A DNA stretch of 57,156 nt, taken from Deltaproteobacteria bacterium (GTDB lineage Bacteria; Desulfobacterota; GWC2-55-46). Under the pieces are notes generated by a model. That model was not told where the DNA came from. It ran no database searches and saw only the letters and a program-made list of their open reading frames with translations. Below, in pieces: positions 43,941 through 53,509 of the stretch. Each line of letters starts with the position of its first letter. Position 1 is the stretch's first letter. A program made the translations under genes and the position numbers. The stretch covers positions 1-57,156 of the forward strand of contig JACPGB010000055.1 in NCBI GenBank assembly GCA_016182655.1, given 5' to 3'.

Positions 43941-45460
43941 TGGATAGAAAGCACATCCTCATCGCCTTCAGGGACGGAGGCGAGACGAAAGAATTTTCAG
44001 CCCACCTCTCGGGGCTCGGCTTCGAGGTAGAGTCCGCCGGAGACGGCGCGCGGGCCCTCGAGCTCTCCATCCAGGACCCGCCCTCGATGATAGTGGCGGA
44101 CTTCGACCTCCCGGTAATAGGCGGCGAGCGGCTCTTCCAGATACTCCGGAACAACCCGCACACCGCGAAGGTCCCGTTCCTCTTCGTTTCCGACGGTGTA
44201 GCCGACATAAAGGGTTTCAGGACCGGCGTCGACATATTCCTCTTGAAACCCGTCAACCTCGAGGAGGTCTCGGTAAGGATCAGGCAGTCGCTTTCCGCCG
44301 CGCCCGCGTCCATGGGCTTAAAGGAGCTCGAGGGCAGGCTCGCGCACATGCCGCTCGCCGACATCCTCCAGTTCCTGCACTTGAACAGGAAGGAAGGGGA
44401 GCTACGGCTTAAGTCCGGGGAGAGCTCAGGCGCCGTTTTCGTCAAGGACGGGCAGATACTAAACGCCGTCCTCGACGGGATAGAAAAAGAGAAGGCGCTA
44501 TTCAGGCTTCTGGAGTGGACGGACGGCAAGTTCGAGTTCGTCCCCAAGGCGATAACCGCTCCGAGGAAGATACGCGGGACCGCCGGGAACCTCCTCATGG
44601 AGGGGATGCGGCAGATAGACGAGTTCAGAAAACGGGAGGCCCAGTTCCCCTCGAAGGACGCTGTGGTGAGGCCGCGCGCCGGGGCCGAGACGCTACCCAG
44701 GGGTCTCCAGGCAGTCGTTTACGAGGTCGTCCAGCTCGCAAAGGCGCGAGGCAGGGTCGAAGAGATCGTAGAGAGGTCGACGCATCCGGACTATGACGTC
44801 TATGCAACGCTCCAGGGGCTCCTTGCCCGGGGCGTCCTCGTCGAGGAGCCGGCCGGTACGTCCTCCCGGGACGAGGTCTTCCTGACGAACGACCAGATGA
44901 TAAGCATCAGGGAGAAGATAATAAGCCGGTTCTCGGATATGGGGGGCTTCAATTACGGGAGGATACTCATCCTTGCCACCTCCGGAAAGCTCGTGCAGGC
45001 GTTCCTCTCCCAGTGCAGGAGGATACCCGGGCTCCATGTGGACGCGAAGTCGATATTCTCCCAGATGGACAACCCGTTAGGGCCGGTGGCCACGCTCAAG
45101 CTCTACGGCGGACTCGATCTCCACCTCTTCTCGATACCGACGGTCAGGAACATGGGGCCGCTCTGGAGGGCCTTCTCTTTAAACCTTGTGTCGCTGGTCC
45201 TCCTCTGGGACAGGGAAGGGGCCGAGTCGTCGTTAAACGACCTGGCCTCCGCGAAGAGGGAGATACTGCTTAGAACGCGCGTCCCGTCGGCGCATGTCTT
45301 TGTCGGCTCTCCGGCGGATGAGGCGCGGTACAAGAAGGAATTGAGCCTTAAGTCCGACGAGCCGCTCTTCAGGATCGAGGAGAACGGAAAGGCGGTCGCG
45401 CCGGACGTCTTCTACAGCCTTTTCAGCAACCTTTTGAAAGACGATTATGCCGCAATATAA
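43940..45460 (+). CDS. Receiver-DUF4388-pseudo-GTPase protein
   Basis: This 506-residue protein has three parts. An N-terminal receiver domain (about 1-125) keeps the phospho-acceptor aspartate in IVADFDLPV and the lysine in FLLKPVN. A DUF4388/PatA-like domain follows (about 130-250; MPLADILQFLHLNRKEGELRL). After a helical region, residues about 335-470 recall a small Ras/MglA-like G domain (GRILILATSGKLVQAFL, then LVSLVLLWDREGAES). There the P-loop, the DxxG motif and NKxD are all degenerate, so nucleotide hydrolysis is doubtful. DUF4388 proteins often accompany gliding or pilus motility regulation. No histidine kinase lies nearby. Confidence 0.75.
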   Translation: MDRKHILIAFRDGGETKEFSAHLSGLGFEVESAGDGARALELSIQDPPSMIVADFDLPVIGGERLFQILRNNPHTAKVPFLFVSDGVADIKGFRTGVDIFLLKPVNLEEVSVRIRQSLSAAPASMGLKELEGRLAHMPLADILQFLHLNRKEGELRLKSGESSGAVFVKDGQILNAVLDGIEKEKALFRLLEWTDGKFEFVPKAITAPRKIRGTAGNLLMEGMRQIDEFRKREAQFPSKDAVVRPRAGAETLPRGLQAVVYEVVQLAKARGRVEEIVERSTHPDYDVYATLQGLLARGVLVEEPAGTSSRDEVFLTNDQMISIREKIISRFSDMGGFNYGRILILATSGKLVQAFLSQCRRIPGLHVDAKSIFSQMDNPLGPVATLKLYGGLDLHLFSIPTVRNMGPLWRAFSLNLVSLVLLWDREGAESSLNDLASAKREILLRTRVPSAHVFVGSPADEARYKKELSLKSDEPLFRIEENGKAVAPDVFYSLFSNLLKDDYAAI

Positions 45461-45478
45461 AACCGAGGGGGCACGGAC

Positions 45479-46129
45479 ATGATAGACCTCCATACTCACA
45501 GCTTTTTGAGCGACGGCGCGCTCATCCCTACCGAGCTTGTAAGGAGGGCGCGCGTTGCCGGATACACGGCGATGGCCATAACCGACCACGCGGATGCCTC
45601 AAACATCGAGGACGTTCTTAAAAAGATAATAAAGGTCGCGAAGCAGTTGAACGCGGACAAGTCCTTCAAGGTCGTACCCGGCGTGGAGCTGACTCACATA
45701 CCGCCGAGGCTCATACCCTTGATGGTCAAGAAGGCCCGCGCGCTCGGGGCCCGCGTCGTCGTGGGCCACGGAGAGACGCTGTCGGAACCCGTGGAGCCGG
45801 GGACGAACAGGGCGTATATAGAAGCGAAGGTAGACGTACTCGCGCACCCGGGGCTCATAACGGAAGATGAAGTCAGACGCGCGGCAAGGAACGGCGTGCA
45901 CCTCGAGATAACGACGCGCGCGGGACATTCCATTTCGAACGGCCATGTCGCCGCGCTCGGCAAGAGGTGCGGCGCGCGCTTGCTTCTGAACACCGACTCC
46001 CACTCGCCCGGTGACCTCTCGAACGACGAGCGTGCGCTAAAAGTCGCGCTCGGGGCCGGGCTTACAAAAGATGACTTTAAAAAAATGCAGGATAATGCCG
46101 ATGCCATCGTTAAAAAAGCTCGCGTTTAG
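45479..46129 (+). CDS. PHP-domain phosphoesterase
   Basis: This 216-residue member of the PHP (polymerase and histidinol phosphatase) family has metal-binding motifs in order: DLHTHSFLSDG at the N-terminus, ITDHAD near 40, GVELTH near 68, VVGHGE near 95, AHPG near 122 and NTDSHSPGD near 175. The substrate is not evident; histidinol phosphate or a nucleotide is possible. A ribosome site GAGGGGG precedes the ATG. Its 3' end overlaps the next gene. Confidence 0.87.
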   Translation: MIDLHTHSFLSDGALIPTELVRRARVAGYTAMAITDHADASNIEDVLKKIIKVAKQLNADKSFKVVPGVELTHIPPRLIPLMVKKARALGARVVVGHGETLSEPVEPGTNRAYIEAKVDVLAHPGLITEDEVRRAARNGVHLEITTRAGHSISNGHVAALGKRCGARLLLNTDSHSPGDLSNDERALKVALGAGLTKDDFKKMQDNADAIVKKARV

Positions 46130-47321
46130 CGCCGTACTCGGCGCGTTTATCTTTCAGGGGTGCGCAGGCTCTCCGCCGATACTGGAGAAGACCTCCTGGC
46201 AGACCTTCATGCGGAACGACGCGAGGACCAATGTCTCGGACGACTCGCTTACGTACCCGCTCGTTATCGCGTGGGAGGACGACGTATCGGCCTCCACCGC
46301 CTTCAAGGGATATTCGAAGGAACAGCTCTCGTCACCGGTCTTCTACGACGGCTCTCTCTTTGTTTCGTCGACGGATGAGCGGCTGTATTCATACGACGCG
46401 TACTCCGGAAAAAGGAGCTGGCGTTTCAACGCGTCTTTTCCTCTCGAAGCCACGCCGACAATTTCCGGTGACCGCGTCTTTTTCGGCTCCGGCGACGGCA
46501 TGTTGAGATGCCTGGACAAGGCGACCGGCAAAGAGGTCTGGAGCTATCAGGCGCGCTCCGAGATACTCTCCTCTCCGATAGTAAGCGACGGGCGCGTCAT
46601 ATTCTCATCGGCCGACGACAGGGTCCACGCCGTCGATGAAAAGACGGGTGAGAGGGCATGGACGCTGGGCCGCGCGACCTTCAAGACCGTACAGCCGAGG
46701 ATATACGGCTCCCCGGCCTGCTCCGGCGGGCGCGTCTTCGTCTTCTTCTCCGACGGCGCGCTCGTTGCATTATCCGCTGATAACGGCTCCGAGCTCTGGT
46801 CGAAGGGAGGGGTTGTCAGGAACTTCGATTCCTCCATTAAGACGAGGAGGACGCCTCTCGTCGACGGCGGCCTCGTGTACGTGATCGACGAGAAGAACTC
46901 CGTCCAGGCGTTCTCCGTTGAGACAGGGGAGGCGAAGGGGACCTTCGACCTCATGAAGGCTTACGATATGGTCCTGCCCGACGCGAGGACGATGGTGATA
47001 CTCGGCTCGGACCAGATAGTCGCGCTCGACCGGCTTACAGGCACGATACTCTGGAAAAAGGACCTCAGGAACAAGCCGTCTTCATCGGTATTCGCGCTCA
47101 AGGGGACCGTTTTCGTCGTCTCCAATTACAAGACGAGTTTCCTGAGCACAGGCTACTTCGAAAAGGACAACGGATATGTCGAGGCGCTCGATCTCAAGAG
47201 CGGCGAGACGCTATGGAGCGAAAATTTGAAGTCGGGCATCTCGTCAAACGGATCGTCGGGACATTCGAGGATAGCCTTATTTACCGACAGGGGCGTCGTC
47301 GAGGTCTTGCGGTCGAGATAG
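46101..47321 (+). CDS. PQQ-like beta-propeller lipoprotein
   Basis: This 406-residue product starts at ATG 46101, chosen because CAGGAT stands nine bases upstream; an ATG six bases earlier is possible. A signal sequence ends in the lipobox IFQGC near residue 22. At least six propeller blades with the PQQ/BamB-type motif follow (LYSYDAYSGKRSWRF, LRCLDKATGKEVWSY, VHAVDEKTGERAW, LVALSADNGSELWSK, IVALDRLTGTILWKK, VEALDLKSGETLWSE). It resembles BamB, the outer-membrane assembly scaffold, but lies away from bam or der genes, so this is only a possibility. It overlaps the PHP gene. Confidence 0.85.
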   Translation: MPSLKKLAFSAVLGAFIFQGCAGSPPILEKTSWQTFMRNDARTNVSDDSLTYPLVIAWEDDVSASTAFKGYSKEQLSSPVFYDGSLFVSSTDERLYSYDAYSGKRSWRFNASFPLEATPTISGDRVFFGSGDGMLRCLDKATGKEVWSYQARSEILSSPIVSDGRVIFSSADDRVHAVDEKTGERAWTLGRATFKTVQPRIYGSPACSGGRVFVFFSDGALVALSADNGSELWSKGGVVRNFDSSIKTRRTPLVDGGLVYVIDEKNSVQAFSVETGEAKGTFDLMKAYDMVLPDARTMVILGSDQIVALDRLTGTILWKKDLRNKPSSSVFALKGTVFVVSNYKTSFLSTGYFEKDNGYVEALDLKSGETLWSENLKSGISSNGSSGHSRIALFTDRGVVEVLRSR

Positions 47322-47340
47322 GCAATTCAGGGAAACGCTT

Positions 47341-49566
47341 ATGGATAACAGGCTGAACATCGCTTTCATGTGGCACATGCACCAGCCGCTCTACAAGGAC
47401 CCGATCACGAAGGAATACACCATGCCCTGGGTCCTTTTTCACGCGACCAAGGACTATTACGACATGGTCGCGATACTCGATGAATTCCCCGAGGTCCACC
47501 AGACGTTCAACCTCGTGCCGTGCCTTATAGAACAGCTGAACGAGTACGCCAGCGGGCGCGCGCTCGACTCGTACAGGAAGATAAGCTCCAGGACCGTCTC
47601 CGAGCTTACGAAGGCAGACAAGTCCTTCATGCTCCAGTACTTCTTCCAGGCCAACTGGGACCACATGGTAAGGCCGGTCCCGAGATACCTGGAACTCCTC
47701 CGGAAGCGCGGGCTCACGAATTCAAGGGATGAAGTCCAGGCGGTACTCCGGTATTTCAGGGACGAGGACTATCTCGACCTGCAGGTCCTCTTCAACCTCG
47801 TCTGGATAGACCCGACGCTCAGGCAGAAGGACCCGTTCCTCCGCTCCATGTACGAGAAGGGCGGCGGATACACCGAGCAGGAAAAAAGGAAGGTGCTGGA
47901 AAAACAGACGGCGATAGCCGGGATGGTCGTTCCCAAGTACGCCGAGATGATGGAAAAGGGGATCATCGAGGTCTCGACTACCCCGTATTATCACCCGATA
48001 CTCCCGCTCCTTTGCGACAGCTTCTCCGCGAAAGAGGCGATGCCGGGCGTGACCCTTCCAAAGGAGAGGTTCGTACACCCCGAGGACGCCGTTGTCCAGC
48101 TCAAGCGCGGCGTAGAGCTATACGAGAAGACCTTCGGAAAAAAACCCGCCGGTCTCTGGCCCTCGGAAGGATCTGTCTCCATGGATATGCTCCCGCTTGC
48201 GGCCGCCGAAGGGTTCAAGTGGCTTGCGACGGACGAGGAGATACTCTCGAACTCGTTACGGAGGCCGCTCCGGAGGGACAGCGCCGGCAACTGCTACGAC
48301 CCGTTCCTGTACAAGGCCTATTCGGTCGAGGCCGCCGGGGATAAGCTCTCCATGGTATTCAGGGACCACGTCCTTTCCGACCTTATAGGCTTCGACTACT
48401 CGAAGCTCGACCCCGAGACCGCGGCGAACGACATGGTGGCGCGGCTCGTCCACATATACAATATGCTCGAAGAGCCGGGCAGGCACGTCGTCCCGATCGT
48501 ACTCGACGGCGAGAACGCCTGGGAGCACTTCAGGAACGACGGCAGGGACTTTCTCGTTGCCCTGTACTCGAAGCTCTCTGATCACCATAGACTTAAGTGC
48601 GTTACCGTGAACGAGTTCCTCACCAAAGAGACGCAGAGGGACGAGATCCAGTGGCTCTTCCCCGGTTCGTGGATAAGCCACAACTTCAGGATCTGGATAG
48701 GCCACCCCGAGGACAACGCGGCCTGGGACTTCATAGCCGAGGCGAGGGAAGCGCTCGTTAAATACGAAAAGGCCCTTACTCCGGAAGAGAAGGAAGAAAA
48801 AAAAGGGAATATCGCGGAAGCGTGGGAAGAGGTATACGCCGCCGAGGGGAGCGACTGGTTCTGGTGGTACGGAGAGGAACACTCGTCCTTGAGCGACGAG
48901 CACTTCGACAACCTCTTCAGGCGCCATATAAGGCATATATACACGCTGATAGACGCCGAACCCCCCGATTCACTCGACATACAGATATCGTCCGAGGCGA
49001 GAGGCTTCGTGCCCGCGCTTACGCCTACTGCGCTTATCAAGCCTGCCATAGACGGCTCGATATCCAACTACTTCGAGTGGCTCGCCGCCGGACGCCTCGA
49101 GAGGCAGTACTACGGCTCCGCGATGCACAGGGAGTTGCAGAGCAACGGACTCGTAGAAGGCGTCTCCTACGGCTTTTCGGACGACGAGCTCTTTTTTCGT
49201 TTCGATTACCTCCCGGAGGCCGCGCCTTATGAAAAAGAATGGACTATTTCCGTCAACTTCATGCACCCCTCGAATGTAAAGCTCACGGCCGTCGTGAAGG
49301 GCACGGAGTCATCTCTCACGGTGCAGGCCAGGAAAGACGCCAAGTGGGCCGAGGTGAAGGAACACGGCGCGCGCATCGCGTCGGATGCCGTCGTGGAGCT
49401 CGCTCTTCCCCTTTCGCTCCTTGGAAGGACAGACAAAGGCGGTGAGATCAGGCTCGTCATCACCATAAACGCCGGGGAGCGTGGGATAGAGCGGTGGCCG
49501 GTCAAGGGCTTCATCGTCTTCCACACGCCGTCCGAGGACTTCGAGGAACAGAACTGGATCGTGTAA
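47341..49566 (+). CDS. Glycoside hydrolase family 57 protein
   Basis: This cytoplasmic 741-residue enzyme of GH57 acts on alpha-glucans (alpha-amylase, branching or transferase activities occur in the family). The N-terminal IAFMWHMHQPLYKD is the conserved first block. GLWPSEGSVSMDML near 275 carries the presumed nucleophile glutamate, and VVPIVLDGENAWEHFRNDG near 385 the presumed acid/base aspartate. NLVPCLIEQL and WGWYGEE-like blocks are also present (here WFWWYGEEHSS). The last 200 residues form a beta-rich extension. There is no signal peptide. Glycogen turnover is likely, but the exact activity is unknown. Confidence 0.88.
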   Translation: MDNRLNIAFMWHMHQPLYKDPITKEYTMPWVLFHATKDYYDMVAILDEFPEVHQTFNLVPCLIEQLNEYASGRALDSYRKISSRTVSELTKADKSFMLQYFFQANWDHMVRPVPRYLELLRKRGLTNSRDEVQAVLRYFRDEDYLDLQVLFNLVWIDPTLRQKDPFLRSMYEKGGGYTEQEKRKVLEKQTAIAGMVVPKYAEMMEKGIIEVSTTPYYHPILPLLCDSFSAKEAMPGVTLPKERFVHPEDAVVQLKRGVELYEKTFGKKPAGLWPSEGSVSMDMLPLAAAEGFKWLATDEEILSNSLRRPLRRDSAGNCYDPFLYKAYSVEAAGDKLSMVFRDHVLSDLIGFDYSKLDPETAANDMVARLVHIYNMLEEPGRHVVPIVLDGENAWEHFRNDGRDFLVALYSKLSDHHRLKCVTVNEFLTKETQRDEIQWLFPGSWISHNFRIWIGHPEDNAAWDFIAEAREALVKYEKALTPEEKEEKKGNIAEAWEEVYAAEGSDWFWWYGEEHSSLSDEHFDNLFRRHIRHIYTLIDAEPPDSLDIQISSEARGFVPALTPTALIKPAIDGSISNYFEWLAAGRLERQYYGSAMHRELQSNGLVEGVSYGFSDDELFFRFDYLPEAAPYEKEWTISVNFMHPSNVKLTAVVKGTESSLTVQARKDAKWAEVKEHGARIASDAVVELALPLSLLGRTDKGGEIRLVITINAGERGIERWPVKGFIVFHTPSEDFEEQNWIV

Positions 49567-49581
49567 GGACCGATCCTGTCG

Positions 49582-49605
49582 TTCCCGCGATATTTTTAGC
49601 GGGAA
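49582..49605. repeat. Short palindromic repeat between the GH57 gene and mutS
   Basis: TTCCCGC (49582-49588) pairs with GCGGGAA (49599-49605) and is followed by TCCAG. This is the layout of a dispersed repeat common in many proteobacterial genomes. The loop is T-rich. Only one copy is seen here. It may also end the GH57 transcript. Confidence 0.5.
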
Positions 49606-49672
49606 TCCAGAGTCGTTCAGCAATGCTTGATCAAGGTAACGACAATCTGACATTCGTATCACTCTTTCTCCT

Positions 49673-52255
49673 ATGAAAACCGTGACCCCTGCCATGAGGC
49701 AGTACCTCGATATCAAGGCCCTGCACAGCGATTCCATCCTTTTTTTCAGGATGGGGGACTTCTACGAGATGTTTTTTGACGACGCCATTCTCGCCTCGCG
49801 CGCGCTCGGCATTGCGCTCACCTCAAGGGACAGGGAGCGCAAGGTCCCGATGTGCGGCGTGCCGTACCATGCGGCGGCCTCCTACATCGCTCGGCTCGTG
49901 AAAGACGGCCACAAGGTCGCGATATGCGAGCAGACTACCGACCCGGAAGAATCGAAGGGCATAGTCGAGAGGGCGGTCGTAAAGGTCATAACCCCCGGCA
50001 TCGCGCTCGATGACGAGCTACTCGACCCGAAGGCGAATAACTTCATCGCCTCGGCCTGCTTAAACGGCAAAATAGCCGGATTCGCCTACATGGACGTATC
50101 GACCGGCGAATTCAGGGCGACGGTCCTCGCTTCATTATCAGCCCTTCATGACGAGATAAGGAGGATAAGGCCGCTTGAACTGCTCGTTGAGCACGGCGTA
50201 GCGGTATCTTTCGAAAGCGCGGACTTGCCGGTCAAGAAGGTCACGCCTCTGCCCGCATACGACTTCGACTACCGGTCGGCCTCTGATAAGCTCTCCACGC
50301 GGTTCGGGACGAAATCGCTCGACGGATTCGGCTTAAGCGATCTTGTTGACGGGGTCAGGGCCGCCGGCGCGCTCCTCTCGTACGCCAAAGAGACGCAGAA
50401 GGGAGATCTTGGCCATGTCACGAGGTGCACGCCATATTACACAGAAGACTGCCTCGTCATGGACGCCTCCACCCGTAGGAACCTCGAGATAACCGAGAAT
50501 TTAAGGACCGGGGGGAGGGAAGGCACTCTGCTTGAGCTCCTCGACCGGACGCGTACCGCGATGGGCGCGAGGCGTCTCCGCTCATGGCTCATACATCCGT
50601 TAAAGGACATCGCCCCGATCAGGGACAGGCAAGAGGGTGTTGCTGAACTCCTTGACAAGCGGGAGGCGAGGGCAACGCTTAAGGATTCCTTATCCATGCT
50701 CTACGACCTTGAGAGGCTCTCCGCCAGGGTCTCTCTCGGGGCCGCCGGCCCAAGAGACCTTGTGGCGTTGAAGGACTCGCTCAAGGTCGTCCCCGAGCTT
50801 GTGAAGACGCTCTCCGGGTTCGGCTCGGCGCTTTTAAGGGACGTCTCCGCCGCGCTCGATGCGGTCCCCGAGGCCTCAGGGCTCATCGAGCGCGCGATAA
50901 TCGATACTCCACCCGTTAACACGCGGGACGGCGGTTTCATAAGGGCCGGTTTCGACGCGACACTCGATGAACTGCGGACCATTCGTTCCGGCGGCAAGGA
51001 CTGGATAGCCTCGCTCGAATCATCCGAACGGACAAAGACGGGGATAAATTCCCTGAAGGTCGGTTACAACAGGGTGTTCGGTTATTACATAGAAGTGACG
51101 AAATCTAATCTCGCTTCAGTCCCGGCGGATTACATAAGAAAGCAGACGCTCGTCGGCGCGGAGCGTTTCATAACGCCGGCGCTCAAGGATTGGGAGGACA
51201 AGATACTCTCCGCGGAAGAAAAGTCCATCGCGCTGGAAGCGAGGCTCTTTTCCGCCGTTCTCTCCGATACCGCGCGCTATTCCGAGCGCGTGCGGAGGAC
51301 CTCGGAAGCCGTATCCATGCTCGACGCGCTCATCTCGTTCGCTGACTCGGCAACGGAGGGCGGCTACACAAGGCCCATCGTCGATGATTCCGACGCGATA
51401 GATATAGAAGGCGGCAGGCACCCGGTAGTGGAGCGCCTCTCGAAGGACGGGTTCGTCTCGAACGACCTCGCGCTTGACGCCGCCACAAGGGTCGTGATAC
51501 TCACCGGCCCGAACATGGCCGGTAAATCGACTTATCTCCGCCAGAACGCGCTTATCATCCTCCTTGCGCAGATAGGGTCTTTTGTCCCGGCATCAAGGGC
51601 GCGCATAGGCGTCGTCGACAGGATATTCACGAGGGTAGGGGCCTCAGACGACCTCGCGCGCGGACACTCTACCTTCATGGTGGAGATGAACGAGACCGCG
51701 AACATCCTCAACAACGCGACACCCAGGAGTTTTATAGTGCTCGACGAGATAGGCAGGGGCACTTCGACCTTCGACGGCCTCTCCATTGCGTGGGCGGTAG
51801 TGGAGTATCTGCATGACAGGCAGGACGTGGCCGCGAAGACGCTCTTTGCCACGCATTATCACGAGCTCACCGACCTTTCCTTGACAAGGGAAAGGGTCAA
51901 AAATTATAATATGGCGGTAAAGGAGTGGGGCGACAAGATCATATTCCTCCGGAAGGTCGTGCCCGGAGGCGCCTCCCGTAGCTACGGGATACAGGTGGCG
52001 AGGCTCGCGGGCCTGCCGGGGGACGTCATCACCCGCGCACGAGAGATACTCAAGAACCTCGAATCCGGAGAGCTAAACTCCTCCGGCGTGCCGAGGATAT
52101 CGGTTGAGACGGACAGGCGGGACCCGCGCCAGTTGAGTTTGCTTGGCGGCCGCGACGAAGTACGGGAAAGGCTCAAAGACCTCGAGATAGAGCGTTTGAC
52201 GCCTCTTGACGCGCTCCTCGAGCTCAAAAACCTCAAAGACATGCTGGAGAACTGA
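49673..52255 (+). CDS. mutS: DNA mismatch repair protein MutS
   Basis: MutS recognises mismatches and small loops and recruits MutL. The 860 residues are the full MutS1 length. The mismatch-wedge motif GDFYEMF is near residue 27, domain II and III follow, and the clamp region includes KVGYNRVFGYYIEVTKSN near 465. The ATPase domain has Walker A GPNMAGKSTYLRQ near 615, the STFMVEMNE loop and IVLDEIGRGTSTFDG near 690, then FATHYHEL. There is no MutL gene in the window. An amidase gene starts five bases after the stop. Confidence 0.97.
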   Translation: MKTVTPAMRQYLDIKALHSDSILFFRMGDFYEMFFDDAILASRALGIALTSRDRERKVPMCGVPYHAAASYIARLVKDGHKVAICEQTTDPEESKGIVERAVVKVITPGIALDDELLDPKANNFIASACLNGKIAGFAYMDVSTGEFRATVLASLSALHDEIRRIRPLELLVEHGVAVSFESADLPVKKVTPLPAYDFDYRSASDKLSTRFGTKSLDGFGLSDLVDGVRAAGALLSYAKETQKGDLGHVTRCTPYYTEDCLVMDASTRRNLEITENLRTGGREGTLLELLDRTRTAMGARRLRSWLIHPLKDIAPIRDRQEGVAELLDKREARATLKDSLSMLYDLERLSARVSLGAAGPRDLVALKDSLKVVPELVKTLSGFGSALLRDVSAALDAVPEASGLIERAIIDTPPVNTRDGGFIRAGFDATLDELRTIRSGGKDWIASLESSERTKTGINSLKVGYNRVFGYYIEVTKSNLASVPADYIRKQTLVGAERFITPALKDWEDKILSAEEKSIALEARLFSAVLSDTARYSERVRRTSEAVSMLDALISFADSATEGGYTRPIVDDSDAIDIEGGRHPVVERLSKDGFVSNDLALDAATRVVILTGPNMAGKSTYLRQNALIILLAQIGSFVPASRARIGVVDRIFTRVGASDDLARGHSTFMVEMNETANILNNATPRSFIVLDEIGRGTSTFDGLSIAWAVVEYLHDRQDVAAKTLFATHYHELTDLSLTRERVKNYNMAVKEWGDKIIFLRKVVPGGASRSYGIQVARLAGLPGDVITRAREILKNLESGELNSSGVPRISVETDRRDPRQLSLLGGRDEVRERLKDLEIERLTPLDALLELKNLKDMLEN

Positions 52256-52260
52256 AGACC

Positions 52261-53508
52261 TTGCGCCATTGCCGCCAAATCCTGAAGGCCGTCTCCGCCA
52301 TTTTCCTCGTTGCGCTCTTCTTTTTTCCCGTCTTTGCACATGCCGGAAAGACCGCGGACGTCACGGAAGTAAAGCACTGGTCGAACCCGAATTACACGAG
52401 GATAGTCATAAGCCTCGATAAGAAGGCAGAGTTCTCTCACAAGCTCCTTAACCCCGACGCGTCCATCAACAGGGATTGGCGGCGGCTCTACGTCGATATA
52501 AAGGGCGCGGAGCTCGGCGCGAACCTCAATAAGAGCATACCGATAAACGACGGGCTATTGAAGGTCGCAAGGGCCGGGCAGTTCGACAAGGACACGGTCC
52601 GGGTCGTCTTCGACATAGAGTCCATCGACGACTTCAAGATATTCCCGCTGAGCGACCCTTTCAGGATAGTCGTGGACGTGACCGGCAAGGGCGAGGCCCT
52701 CGCCAAAGCCGAGGAGGCCTTGCCGAAAGAGCCTCAAAAACCCCAACCCGTGATAGAAAAGCCCGGCGCGAAGAGGACCCCTGAGATAAAAAGCGCCTCT
52801 CCGTCGATTACACAGCAACTCGGGCTTAAGGTCAGGAAGATCGTACTCGACCCCGGTCACGGCGGCAAGGACCCGGGGGCGATCGGCAGGGGCGGCCTCA
52901 AGGAAAAGGACGTAACGCTTAAAATAGGCAAGATGCTCCGGGAATCGCTCGCTTCCAGGCTCGAATCCAAAATAGTCATGACGCGCACAACCGACGTCTT
53001 CATCCCGCTTGAGGAGAGGACCGCGATAGCCAACAGCCAGGACGCCGACCTCTTCGTCTCCATACACATAAACGCGTCGCCCAGGAGAGCGGCCTCGGGT
53101 GTCGAGACATATACGCTCGGGCTATCCAACAGCGAGGAGGCGAAGCGGATCGCCGCGAGGGAAAACGCCACGTCCACCCGTTCCGTGAGCGACCTCGAGT
53201 TCATATTGAACGACCTCATAAAGACCGCCAAGACGAACGATTCCGTGAGGCTTGCCGCCTCCGTGCAGGACAGGCTTGTGGCCGGACTCAGGGCGAAATA
53301 CAAGTCGACGAAGTCCAACGGCGTCAAGGGCGCGCCCTTCTACGTGCTCGTGGGCACGAAGATGCCCGCGATACTCATCGAGGTATCGTACATCTCGAAC
53401 CCGGACGAGGAGAAGAGGCTGCAGGACGAACGGTATCTTAAGGAGGTCGTCGAGGGCATAACCACGGGCCTCCTTAAATACATAAACGGCGAAGGCCAGT
53501 CTGTCTGA
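52261..53508 (+). CDS. N-acetylmuramoyl-L-alanine amidase (AMIN-Amidase_3, AmiC-like)
   Basis: This periplasmic zinc amidase splits the stem peptide from septal peptidoglycan. The 415 residues contain a signal peptide (about 1-28), an AMIN domain (about 33-140) that binds the wall or a partner, a Pro/Lys linker, and an Amidase_3 domain (about 195-410). Zinc and catalytic motifs include VLDPGHGGKDPGAIG, the glutamate in LKEKDVTL, LFVSIHINAS and AILIEVSYISN. The start is TTG 52261. It makes the denuded glycan that SPOR proteins bind, and a SPOR lipoprotein is encoded 12 kb upstream. Confidence 0.93.
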   Translation: MRHCRQILKAVSAIFLVALFFFPVFAHAGKTADVTEVKHWSNPNYTRIVISLDKKAEFSHKLLNPDASINRDWRRLYVDIKGAELGANLNKSIPINDGLLKVARAGQFDKDTVRVVFDIESIDDFKIFPLSDPFRIVVDVTGKGEALAKAEEALPKEPQKPQPVIEKPGAKRTPEIKSASPSITQQLGLKVRKIVLDPGHGGKDPGAIGRGGLKEKDVTLKIGKMLRESLASRLESKIVMTRTTDVFIPLEERTAIANSQDADLFVSIHINASPRRAASGVETYTLGLSNSEEAKRIAARENATSTRSVSDLEFILNDLIKTAKTNDSVRLAASVQDRLVAGLRAKYKSTKSNGVKGAPFYVLVGTKMPAILIEVSYISNPDEEKRLQDERYLKEVVEGITTGLLKYINGEGQSV

Positions 53509-53509
53509 T

